From the NCBI GenBank assembly GCA_938018185.1, contig CALIIW010000128.1, positions 1 to 64,000 of the forward strand: DNA of 64,000 nucleotides, written 5' to 3'. Shown here one piece after another: positions 16,850 through 25,103 of the stretch (position 1 is its first letter; the number at the start of each line of letters is the position of its first letter). The notes below the pieces were generated by a model, which saw nothing but the letters and a program-made list of their open reading frames with translations, ran no database searches and was not told where the DNA came from. The position numbers were made by a program, and so were the translations under genes. Source of the stretch: an uncultured Saprospiraceae bacterium (lineage in GTDB: Bacteria > Bacteroidota > Bacteroidia > Chitinophagales > Saprospiraceae).

Positions 16850-19534
16850 TTACTTTTTTAAAAATTCCTTGGGACTTTGTTTGAAATGCTCTTTAAAAAC
16901 AGTACTAAAATATTCAGGACTAGAAAACCCACATGAGTAAGCCGTTTCAGAAACAGACTTGTCTCCATTTTCCAGACTCTTTTTTGCTTGATCTAATCGA
17001 TGCTTTTTTATCAATGCAGATGGAGAAGAGTCTATTAAGGCTTTAGATTTCTTAAATAATTGAGTTCTACTTATTTTAAGGTTGTTAGCTAAGGCGTCAA
17101 CATTGTATTTACTATCAGTATAATTTAATTCAATATTTGAAACCATTAAATTGATAAAAGGATCATCCTTCTTTAACTTCATAACCGGATCATTTCTTTG
17201 ATATCGAATCTTTAGCCTCCTCCTATTTTGAATCAAATTATTAATTGTTAATAAAAGCTCCTTCTGTTTAAAAGGTTTTGTTATAAAACTATCCGCTCTA
17301 TTTTTTAAGGCAAGGTGATGGATCTCTTCGTTGTTTAAAGCAGTAAGTATAATGATTGGTATATGATCCGTCAAAATATGTTCTTTCAAATCCTTACATA
17401 ATTCTAATCCAGTTTTGCCTGGTAACATTTGATCCGAAATTATAATATCTGGCAAATGCTTAAGTGCTAATTCTATTCCTTTTTCAGCGGAATCGGCTGT
17501 AAATACATCATACATTTCTGATAACAAGTCTTTGAGATATACTAGGAGTTCAGGATGATCTTCAATGATTAAACAGCTTGTTTCTTTTATATTTTCTTTG
17601 AAGGAATTTGGCTCAAGTCTTTCAATCTTTCTTGCTTCAAATGATTGCACTTCTGAGATTTTTTCAATAGGTAAAATCAAAGAAAAAACTGACCCAACTC
17701 CTTCAGTTGAAGTGAAGTTCAATTCTCCTTTCATTAGTTTGCTTAGCTCATTTGAAAGAGCCAAGCCAACGCCAAAACCTGAAGAGTTATTCAAGTCAGT
17801 CTCTTGTGCTCTTTGGTACCAATTAAAAATTTTATCTTTCACCGTTTCAGAGATTCCGATTCCATTATCTTCCACACTAATTTTCAGTCTATCTTCAGAT
17901 TCCAACGCCATCTTTAAAATAACTGTCCCTCCTTCTGGAGTATATTTAGCGGCATTACTTAGAAGATTTTTGACGATAACTTTTAGCTTTCCAAAATCTA
18001 ATTCAAGTGTCAACTTTTCAGGAAAGATATCATAAGACCATTGTAGATTCTTAGTCTCAAAATTACTTCGTGTTGAGAGAAATACTTCTTTCATAATAGC
18101 AGCAGCGTCTCCCAATGCTGGACTCAGAACCATAGCTTTTGCCTCCGTCCTTTTCCAATGTAATAATTGATCAATTTGAGCTAACAGATCTGAAGCATTA
18201 CGATCTAATTTTTTTGTAATTTTTTGATCGGATTTACTTAGGTCTCCATTCTGCAGCTGCTCTATTTGCCCAACTATTAAGGTTAAAGGGGTACGCAATT
18301 CATGGGTAACTGATGAAAGTAAATTTTCTCGAACTTTTTGTATTTCATCCTCTTTAGATTGAAGTAATAATGTCTGCTTTCTTTTTGATCTTTGACTATA
18401 AATCCAAAAAATTAAAATGGTCAACAAGAAACTAAAAAAGCCAACTAAATAAAAAAGTCTGTTTCTAAATTTATTCCTTTCTATCTTTTGCTGATATTCT
18501 AATTCTTTGACAATTTGCTTTTGTTCAAATACCTCTAATTGTTCCTGAGCCTTTATGTTCTTAGTTTCATTAAATTGAGTTAAAAGAGAATCTTGATGCG
18601 CACTTTTTAATTTTGAAAATTCTAGTGCTTTATCATAATATTTTTGCTGCTCATATAAGCTTATCAATTTATCTCCAGTTGTAACAATTGAGTTGTGATT
18701 GTTATTTTCTAAACTCCAGTCAATAGATTGCTTCATTAACTTTTCGGCTTCATCAAAATTTTTCAGCTTCATTTCTATCTCCCCTAACTTTGATATAGCA
18801 AATCTATAATTTACATGATTAGTACGCTCAAGTATTGGGAGTATCTCTAATAAAAGACCTCTTGACTCATCTAACCTTTCGAGATGTATTAAATCTACAG
18901 CCTTGCAGAATTGAGAACGCAGTTTCCAAGGTTCATTTTCACTACTTTCAAAATAATCAAATGCCTCATCAAAAAATTTAATGGCTTTCTCCGAATCATT
19001 CTTCTCAGAGTGATATACTCCAAGACCATTAAGTGAAACTCCAGTTTTAAAGTCATCTTTAAGATGCTTATAAAACTTCAAAGCCTTTTCCATTTCTATG
19101 ATAGCTTCATCCGTCTGATACTCCCAATAAAAAGTGAAGGCACGACTAGCAAAAAAGTCAGCTTTAATTTTTACCCATTCCTCTTCTTCAGTACCATATT
19201 CATGAATGAGTTCTGCTACTTTAGTCAAGTAGGGTGTGCCCAATTGATGTTTCCTTAATTTTCGATAGGAATCGAAAATTTCGTGATAAATTTGAGCAAG
19301 AATTTGAGGGTAAAGATTAACCGATTCTAATGCTGACGCTTCTTCTAATAAAATATTTAATATTTCATTTGATTTGGGCTTAGTTGCTCTTGCCTTTTCT
19401 AGAACTACTATCGCTTTTTCAGGGTAAGCATTTCGGTTAATATCCTTTGATTGAATATCAAATTGTGCCCCTATGCTTAATGCAAGCAATGAAAAAAAAC
19501 ATATTAAAAAGATCCTTATCAAGGATTGAATCAT
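16850..19534 (-). CDS. Hybrid two-component regulator: TPR sensor, histidine kinase, receiver, AraC HTH
   Basis: 894 residues combining sensor and transcription factor. A signal peptide (MIQSLIRIFLICFFSLLALS) leads an exported helical TPR region (about 30-345), a membrane helix near 357-380 (FYLVGFFSFLLTILIFWIYS), HisKA with His near 411 (SSVTHELRTPLTL), HATPase_c (NLLSNAAKY, DNGIGI, GFGVGLALS), a receiver with Asp near 701 (DIIISDQMLPG), and a C-terminal AraC helix-turn-helix (AYSCGFSSPEYFSTVFKEHF). The layout resembles Bacteroidota HTCS regulators, but with TPRs where polysaccharide-sensing HTCS have a propeller. It lies just upstream of the giant M43 protease, a plausible target. It is alone in its transcription unit as far as I can see. 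Confidence 0.95.
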   Translation of the reverse strand: MIQSLIRIFLICFFSLLALSIGAQFDIQSKDINRNAYPEKAIVVLEKARATKPKSNEILNILLEEASALESVNLYPQILAQIYHEIFDSYRKLRKHQLGTPYLTKVAELIHEYGTEEEEWVKIKADFFASRAFTFYWEYQTDEAIIEMEKALKFYKHLKDDFKTGVSLNGLGVYHSEKNDSEKAIKFFDEAFDYFESSENEPWKLRSQFCKAVDLIHLERLDESRGLLLEILPILERTNHVNYRFAISKLGEIEMKLKNFDEAEKLMKQSIDWSLENNNHNSIVTTGDKLISLYEQQKYYDKALEFSKLKSAHQDSLLTQFNETKNIKAQEQLEVFEQKQIVKELEYQQKIERNKFRNRLFYLVGFFSFLLTILIFWIYSQRSKRKQTLLLQSKEDEIQKVRENLLSSVTHELRTPLTLIVGQIEQLQNGDLSKSDQKITKKLDRNASDLLAQIDQLLHWKRTEAKAMVLSPALGDAAAIMKEVFLSTRSNFETKNLQWSYDIFPEKLTLELDFGKLKVIVKNLLSNAAKYTPEGGTVILKMALESEDRLKISVEDNGIGISETVKDKIFNWYQRAQETDLNNSSGFGVGLALSNELSKLMKGELNFTSTEGVGSVFSLILPIEKISEVQSFEARKIERLEPNSFKENIKETSCLIIEDHPELLVYLKDLLSEMYDVFTADSAEKGIELALKHLPDIIISDQMLPGKTGLELCKDLKEHILTDHIPIIILTALNNEEIHHLALKNRADSFITKPFKQKELLLTINNLIQNRRRLKIRYQRNDPVMKLKKDDPFINLMVSNIELNYTDSKYNVDALANNLKISRTQLFKKSKALIDSSPSALIKKHRLDQAKKSLENGDKSVSETAYSCGFSSPEYFSTVFKEHFKQSPKEFLKK

Positions 19535-19656
19535 AAGAAAATAGGCTAAATTAAGGGGCTAGCTTGCAATTTGCAGAAAAGGATTCTTATTGTCAAATCT
19601 AATATATCATTCTAGTATTGGAATACTATCAAAAAATAATCGTTTTTAGTCATCCT

Positions 19657-20325
19657 TTAATTCAAACAATCTAGCATTTGATTCAACTCCTTCTCATAAC
19701 CAAGCTTTTCCCATAAGTCAATACTAGGTCGAAGTGTAATTGCTTTTTGGCCTGATTCGATATAGGATTCTATGGATTTCAAAACTGGGTCATTTTCTCC
19801 TTCTAAGTTCAAAATAGCTCTTGGCCCAGGGATTGAATACCCCCCTTCATACTCATAGCAAAACACCAACACCTTATCCCCTTTATTAAATTTTGTTTTA
19901 TAAAAACAATCACTAGTGAAGTATGATTGCTTGTTAAATTTTTCCTTTTTCAAATCTCTTTGAAAAAGTACCCTATCAATATTTAAAAAACCTCTTTGAG
20001 AAGTGTAGCTACCAGTTTTTTTGTCTCTGATCTTTTTTTTGATCTCCTTTATAGTACCTAAAAAAACTAAGGCATATTGATCCCCACATAGCCCCATAAA
20101 TGGACCACCATCTTTTTGCCAATAAGTATATTTCACTCTAAATGTTGGATCAATCCAATTACCTGAATCATCCAAACCTCCTCGATTCAAATCCTCCCCT
20201 TTTTGTTTGATTATTTCCTTTGGAATAAGTTCCTGTACTTTTGACTTTGGCTTTTGATCTTGATTTACGCAAGCCAAGAGTACCCCCATTAATATTAGTA
20301 ATAAAATTAAATTGATTTTTTTCAT
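19657..20325 (-). CDS. Hypothetical lipoprotein
   Basis: 222 residues with a lipoprotein signal ending VLLACVN (Cys19). The mature part is basic and includes a small-domain look with several Cys (GLCGDQYALVFLGTIKEIKK, YFTSDCFYKTKFNKGDKVLVFC). The VFLGTIKEI... and KGDKVLVFCYEYEGGY strands suggest a small beta-barrel, possibly of the TIMP/NTR-like kind, but this is weak. It is 20 bp downstream of the methyltransferase gene on the same strand and may be co-transcribed. No function is assigned. Confidence 0.7.
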   Translation of the reverse strand: MKKINLILLLILMGVLLACVNQDQKPKSKVQELIPKEIIKQKGEDLNRGGLDDSGNWIDPTFRVKYTYWQKDGGPFMGLCGDQYALVFLGTIKEIKKKIRDKKTGSYTSQRGFLNIDRVLFQRDLKKEKFNKQSYFTSDCFYKTKFNKGDKVLVFCYEYEGGYSIPGPRAILNLEGENDPVLKSIESYIESGQKAITLRPSIDLWEKLGYEKELNQMLDCLN

Positions 20326-20345
20326 GAACTATGATTAATTTTCTG

Positions 20346-21170
20346 CTAATCCTCTTTTCTAAATTGTAAATATAAAATTGGGATGTTCATTTTAAATGCT
20401 CCTGTTTCTTGAATGACAGCATCGATCTTGGATTTTAATATCTCAAAAAACTTATCATGGACTGACTCTGGAATTATTTTCTGCCAAGTTGCTAAAAAAC
20501 CAATTCTAATTAATCCATGATCAAATATAGCCGAAGCATCAACAAACCGCATATAGGTCTTATCCTCAATTGCTTTTTCTAAGACAAATCCCATCCTATC
20601 AAAATCATCAACTATTTTCTCTTTACTTTCTCTATGCGAAACATATTCCCTAAATATACCTATGGCTTCCTCTAGTTCAAGTTCTTTCAGTACTTCTTCA
20701 AACAATAAAAAGAAAGCTTCAAATGTACCTATAGGATTCGTACTTATACAGAGGTTCCCTCCATCTTTTAACACACGAAAACATTCTAAAAGAATATCTC
20801 CCTTATTGTTAAAGTTGTTGACACCTAAGTTAGAACATATCAAATCAATGGAACCATTATCTAGTGGTATTTTCTCCGCACTTTGCTCAAAGAGCTCCAC
20901 ATTTTTTATATCTAAAGTTTTAATTTTAACTTGCGCTCTTTTCACAGCTGCTGGCCAAATATCCATACCATAAATTGTTGAGCCATCTCCAAATCTTTGA
21001 GCCAATTCTATTATTGGAAATCCTGTCCCAAAACCAAGATCTAGAATTTTTGCATTTTTCTGCATCGGAATATATTCCAAGAGTAATCTTCCAAACGGTG
21101 CGGCCCAAAGACTTATCTCATCATAAATATTAACAATTTCTTCTTTCTGAAAATCAAGGATTTCTTTCAT
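20346..21170 (-). CDS. Class I SAM-dependent methyltransferase
   Basis: 274 residues, cytoplasmic. The Rossmann SAM site is clear: motif I ILDLGFGTGFPIIELAQ near 40-56, motif II acidic IYGMDIWPAAV, motif IV IDLICSNLGVNNF, and motif V VLKDGGNLCIST. The C-terminal half is variable (helical, FREYVSHRESKEKI) and does not reveal the substrate. The sequence is UbiE/type-11-like by motif order. The downstream lipoprotein gene may be co-transcribed. A small-molecule or lipid substrate is as likely as any; I would not go beyond methyltransferase. Confidence 0.88.
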   Translation of the reverse strand: MKEILDFQKEEIVNIYDEISLWAAPFGRLLLEYIPMQKNAKILDLGFGTGFPIIELAQRFGDGSTIYGMDIWPAAVKRAQVKIKTLDIKNVELFEQSAEKIPLDNGSIDLICSNLGVNNFNNKGDILLECFRVLKDGGNLCISTNPIGTFEAFFLLFEEVLKELELEEAIGIFREYVSHRESKEKIVDDFDRMGFVLEKAIEDKTYMRFVDASAIFDHGLIRIGFLATWQKIIPESVHDKFFEILKSKIDAVIQETGAFKMNIPILYLQFRKED

Positions 21171-21302
21171 GTATTAGCTTTTTCAAAAAATTTATCATGC
21201 AAAATTGTAAAGCTAAGAATTTTGATTGTCAATGTTGTCAAGTAGTTGTTTTTGACTGCTGTTATGGAATGAAATTAATTTTAACGCATGACACAACATT
21301 CT

Positions 21303-21333
21303 AAAAAAAAGGCCAACTGTAAAACAGCTGGCC
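21303..21333 (-). terminator. Intrinsic terminator of the DUF1508 gene
   Basis: GGCCAACTGT (21311-21320) pairs with ACAGCTGGCC (21324-21333) with one mismatch and a tight loop. On the minus strand it is followed by eight T. It lies 24 bp past the stop codon. Confidence 0.85.
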
Positions 21334-21356
21334 CTTATATTCTGATTAAATAATTT

Positions 21357-23831
21357 CTAACTATTTGTATCACATTCCTTAAAAAAGAAGTGATTTCCAC
21401 AGGTCTTCATAAAATGTAAATCGCAGGTATTCTTTGCTTTAATTCTAAAAGCTTCTAAATCCCTTGCATTGATAGGATCAAGTTTTCTATGAACCGTTTG
21501 ATGATCCCGCTTGGTACCTAAATTTCCAGATACTCCTCTTGGTACAGTCACAGCTGTAAACATACCTGCAGTTGCATCAGCAAAGCCACCATCATATCCC
21601 ATCTGTTTAAAAATGGCATCTAAGAATCTTTTTTCAGACCCAGAGCTTGCATACTTTGATTTTAATTTATTGTAAAATCCATTAGCATCTAAACTATGTA
21701 AATCTCCGTATTCTGGAGCAGAGCCTAGCGCAGTAGTAGTCTTAGGTGCTGGTCCACCTGGGATTGTAAATATGTAATGATTTAGATCTTCACATTTACA
21801 TCTAGGTGTAGGAGCAACTGGAGGAGGCACAGCTTTTACCGGCGGTGGTACGACTGCTTGCTCAACAATTTGCTCTTGAACTGGAGGTGGGGTAACTGAA
21901 GAAACTACAGTTGAAGGATTCATCCAATTCCAAGCTAAAAATAATAGAGGTATCAATAAAAGCAAAAGTGGAATCCACCAAAACTTTGCTAAATTTAAAT
22001 CCCCTGCAGCTGGAGCTGCATATTGAGTTACTCCTTCTTTATAAGAAACAGTTTCTCTTACAACACCTGTTTTTCTCTTTGCTGATACATATTTTTCAGT
22101 TCTAACTTCAGAAACATGATTTGTAGACTTGGCCTTGTTTACTACAACAGCAGATGAAGCTGCAGCCACTGCGGTAGCAGCCGTTTTAGTGTTAGTTCCT
22201 GCAGCAGTTTTATTCTTTATTTGCTTCAAGCAAGATCTACCTACTTCTCTCCCTGTTTTATCTTTCAATACATCATAGAAAAAACCCTTTCTTGGTTCTT
22301 CTCTGGTGTACATTGACTTATTATTTTTTAATTTCAAAACAGCTGACAGTTCTTCATCTCTTTTGTTAGCAGTTTCAAAACCTTCTGACCTAAGTCTAAC
22401 ATTTCCCTCTTTGCCATACAAAGCAAAATAATATTGTCCATTAGAATGTTTGAACAGAGCTACATTATTCACCTTGTCGTTGACCTTATGGTTTTCATAA
22501 GCACTACATACTAAGTAGTCATCTTCTTTACTAGTGCTTACTTTGTCAACAGGGTTTGTCCCTTTAGTAGTTTTATCTGTTTTACCAGAAGAAGTACCTG
22601 TATTAATTCCCGCAGCACTAGCAGCTGCAACAGTAGTAGTCAAAGGTGTCCATGAAGCTGCAGCTTTATTTTGATATGCCCCCGAACGACCAATTTCTTG
22701 ATGATTGGCTGCCTTAAGAATGCTATAAAATTTACCATTTTCTTCTAGAACAGACCAATGTTTCTCAATAGTCATATTTTTCATCACAGATTCCATCCCA
22801 TTATCTCTAGCCTTTTCTGATTTATAAGCTTGAGATCTCAGCTTGACCTCCCCTGTGTTTGAATGCAAGGCAAAATAGTGATGCGCATCATGAGTAAAGC
22901 TGGTAAAATTCTTGTTTGAAGATTTTTCACCTCTATTTTTATATTCATTTACTGGCAGGTATTCATCATTTGAACTAGAAGTCTTACTTGATTTGTTACC
23001 TCCTCCAGAAGTCAATCCCGCACCAGTTGCCACTGTCCCTGCTACAGCTGATGTCGCAGCAAGTCTATCAGAAGAATCCGTCGTATTTTCGGTAGTACCT
23101 TCATTTGTAGCTTTAGCCTGTTTTAGATCATCTACTTGAAGTGGAGACCTTCCAATCTCTGTACCATCTTCATCTTTTAGTACCATCATGTGGTACTTCC
23201 CTTTTCTTATTATTTGGTAACGGTCCGCATTGTTATGATGCTTTATCACAGCAGACAATTCTTTGCCTCTATTCAAAGCCGTTTCAAATCCTTCTGATCT
23301 GATTTTAACTGAGCCGTCATTATGATAAAGAACAAAATAAAATTGACCATCGGTATGTGTAAACATGGCCACATTATTAGTTTTATCTTTTATTGGATGG
23401 CCTTCATAAAATTTAGTTGGGAGATAATCATCTTCTTTCTCTTCTTGCTTGGCACTACTTGAGTCAACTAAGTTTAAAAAAGTATTTTTCATACTTTCTG
23501 CTTTAGCTTTAGAGCGAAAGATATCTGATCTTGCGATTTCTTTATGATTACCAGCCTTTAAAACCAAAACAGTATTATTGTCTTCCTCAACAATGAACCA
23601 TCGTTCAGGTATGTCACAGTTTTTCAAAACTGATTCCATGCCGTTGTCCCGAGATTTTTCTGTCGCATATCCCTCACTCATCATAAAAGCTTTGCCTTTA
23701 TTTAGTAAAGTGAAAAAATAATGATCTTGGTAAGTAAAGGTTGAGAATCTAGGTGTTTCCTTTGATTTTGGATGTCCTTGGTATTTGGCAAATTCTAAAT
23801 ATTCGTCTTCGCCGAATTTTTGGTTTCCCAT
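21357..23831 (-). CDS. Membrane-anchored protein with four DUF1508-type (YegP-like) units
   Basis: 824 residues, no N-terminal signal peptide. Four related units, each opening D[ED]YL..Y, start near residues 7, 128, 290 and 447 (GKAFMMSEGYATEKSRDNG; GSVKIRSEGFETALNRGKE; GEVKLRSQAYKSEKARDNG; GNVRLRSEGFETANKRDEE). Units 1 and 3 share RDNGMESV, units 2 and 4 ELSAV, so the pattern is A-B-A-B. Linkers are Thr/Ser/Ala-rich. One membrane helix lies near 615-636 (FWWIPLLLLLIPLLFLAWNW), then a Pro-rich spacer and a C-terminal domain (CKCEDLNHYIF to the end) that I do not recognise. DUF1508 function is unknown. The gene has its own strong promoter and terminator. Topology suggests that the repeats are cytoplasmic and the C-terminal domain periplasmic; this is inference. 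Confidence 0.85.
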   Translation of the reverse strand: MGNQKFGEDEYLEFAKYQGHPKSKETPRFSTFTYQDHYFFTLLNKGKAFMMSEGYATEKSRDNGMESVLKNCDIPERWFIVEEDNNTVLVLKAGNHKEIARSDIFRSKAKAESMKNTFLNLVDSSSAKQEEKEDDYLPTKFYEGHPIKDKTNNVAMFTHTDGQFYFVLYHNDGSVKIRSEGFETALNRGKELSAVIKHHNNADRYQIIRKGKYHMMVLKDEDGTEIGRSPLQVDDLKQAKATNEGTTENTTDSSDRLAATSAVAGTVATGAGLTSGGGNKSSKTSSSNDEYLPVNEYKNRGEKSSNKNFTSFTHDAHHYFALHSNTGEVKLRSQAYKSEKARDNGMESVMKNMTIEKHWSVLEENGKFYSILKAANHQEIGRSGAYQNKAAASWTPLTTTVAAASAAGINTGTSSGKTDKTTKGTNPVDKVSTSKEDDYLVCSAYENHKVNDKVNNVALFKHSNGQYYFALYGKEGNVRLRSEGFETANKRDEELSAVLKLKNNKSMYTREEPRKGFFYDVLKDKTGREVGRSCLKQIKNKTAAGTNTKTAATAVAAASSAVVVNKAKSTNHVSEVRTEKYVSAKRKTGVVRETVSYKEGVTQYAAPAAGDLNLAKFWWIPLLLLLIPLLFLAWNWMNPSTVVSSVTPPPVQEQIVEQAVVPPPVKAVPPPVAPTPRCKCEDLNHYIFTIPGGPAPKTTTALGSAPEYGDLHSLDANGFYNKLKSKYASSGSEKRFLDAIFKQMGYDGGFADATAGMFTAVTVPRGVSGNLGTKRDHQTVHRKLDPINARDLEAFRIKAKNTCDLHFMKTCGNHFFFKECDTNS

Positions 23832-23877
23832 AACTTAGTTTATTGGTTAATGAATAGTTTTGATAGATTAATATAAA

Positions 23878-23907
23878 CAAATATATTCATTTATAATAAA
23901 GCACCAA
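23878..23907 (-). promoter_or_regulatory. Bacteroidota-type promoter of the DUF1508 gene
   Basis: On the minus strand TATATTTG (23878-23885) matches the TAnnTTTG -7 consensus exactly. A -33 TTG (23905-23907) stands 19 bp upstream, the standard spacing. Transcription would start about 40 nt before the ATG at 23831. Confidence 0.75.
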
Positions 23908-23957
23908 TCTTAATATGTTTTTAAAACTTATTTTTCGAGGATTAAACCTTGATTAAA

Positions 23958-24944
23958 CTACATTTCAATTTTCGAGCAATTAAAATGGCCTAGAGGGCAT
24001 TCCTTTTTCCCTGTAATCCCACAAGGTCTACAAGCTAAAGGCTGCTCAATTTGTTTAATTTCTTGTATATCTGATAATGGCCCAAAACCAAAAGATGGGA
24101 CCGTAGAACAGAAAAAAGCGGTTACTGGTGCATTCATGGCGGAAGCCAAATGGAGGGGCGCAGAATCATTGACATAATTCATTTTTGCTCTTGACATTAG
24201 TGCAGCTGATTCAAGCAAACTAAGCTCAGAGGCTTTCACTACAATATTAGGATGATCACTTTTAGATGCCAAATCTTCACAAAAGGTCTTATCTGTTGGT
24301 GCCCCCAAAAGAAATATTTTGGTGTCCATTGGAATTTTGTTCATTAACAAAATCCAGTTTTTTGAAGGCAATTGTTTTGTGTACCAAACTGAGGATGGTG
24401 CGATCGTTATATAGCTCTCTTCTATTTTAGTTTTTTCAAAGGCCGCTTGAGATGGATAGAGTTTAGGCTTCTCCGCCTTAGCATCAGTTAGATCCGCTAT
24501 TAATTGATGATTTCTATATATTTCATGCGGGGAATTTTTATCTGTAGAAATTTCATGCTTGAAGGCTTTCGAGAAAAACAGTGATAGGGGATTTTTCTTG
24601 AAGCCTCGAATCTCCTTTGCTTTTGATCGGGCTGCAATAAATCCAGAAGAGAAAAAACGTTGTAGATTTATTAGCAGATCATATTTTTGATTTCGGATTT
24701 CCTTTGAAATCTTTAGGAGATTAGAAATCTTATTTTGTTTTTTATTCCAGACCAAGACTTTATTTACAAAGGGGTGCCCCTTCAACAAACTTTCATTTCC
24801 TTTTCTTACTAGCACATCAATCTGAGAATCAGGGTAGTGCTTATACAGTTTTTCCAATAGGGAGGTGGCCAATATCACATCTCCAATAAAAGCGGTTTGA
24901 ATAACTAAGATCTTATTTATAATTCCCTTATTTGACAAGCACAA
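23958..24944 (-). CDS. Glycosyltransferase family 9 (heptosyltransferase-like)
   Basis: About 328 residues. The N-terminus ILVIQTAFIGDVILATSLLEKLYKHYP is the hallmark of ADP-heptose:LPS heptosyltransferase-like GT9 enzymes. The second half has the nucleotide-sugar part (ITIAPSSVWYTKQLPSKNW and NYVNDSAPLHLASAMNAPV). The C-terminus includes CRPCGITGKKECPLGHFNC. It would add a sugar to a lipopolysaccharide core or similar surface glycan at the inner membrane. No ATG is available near the N-terminus; I give the TTG at 24944, and a second TTG lies two codons later, so the exact start is uncertain. It converges on a shared hairpin with the EF-G-like gene upstream. Confidence 0.88.
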   Translation of the reverse strand: MCLSNKGIINKILVIQTAFIGDVILATSLLEKLYKHYPDSQIDVLVRKGNESLLKGHPFVNKVLVWNKKQNKISNLLKISKEIRNQKYDLLINLQRFFSSGFIAARSKAKEIRGFKKNPLSLFFSKAFKHEISTDKNSPHEIYRNHQLIADLTDAKAEKPKLYPSQAAFEKTKIEESYITIAPSSVWYTKQLPSKNWILLMNKIPMDTKIFLLGAPTDKTFCEDLASKSDHPNIVVKASELSLLESAALMSRAKMNYVNDSAPLHLASAMNAPVTAFFCSTVPSFGFGPLSDIQEIKQIEQPLACRPCGITGKKECPLGHFNCSKIEM

Positions 24945-25007
24945 AATTTAGAATCACAATGTACTCAAAAAGTATTGGTAAATAGTCTGCTCTATTTATG
25001 AAAAACA

Positions 25008-25039
25008 AAAACCGGCTGCGACGAATCGCAACCGGTTTT
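25008..25039. terminator. Strong terminator between the EF-G-like and GT9 genes
   Basis: AAAACCGG-C-TGCGA pairs with TCGCA-A-CCGGTTTT around a CGAA loop. The stem has A-rich and T-rich ends, so it can work on both strands. On the minus strand it closes the EF-G-like gene about 65 bp after its stop; the GT9 gene then needs its own promoter. Confidence 0.85.
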
Positions 25040-25103
25040 AAGGTTTTGGTTAAAAACCACCTTTAAATGGTTTTACGTTTTGTTTGTAATCAATAATTGG
25101 AAT

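Noticed and set aside
17565-18035. 156-codon plus-strand frame within the hybrid regulator
   Set aside because: It is opposite to the HATPase domain, whose motifs are clear. No own signals.
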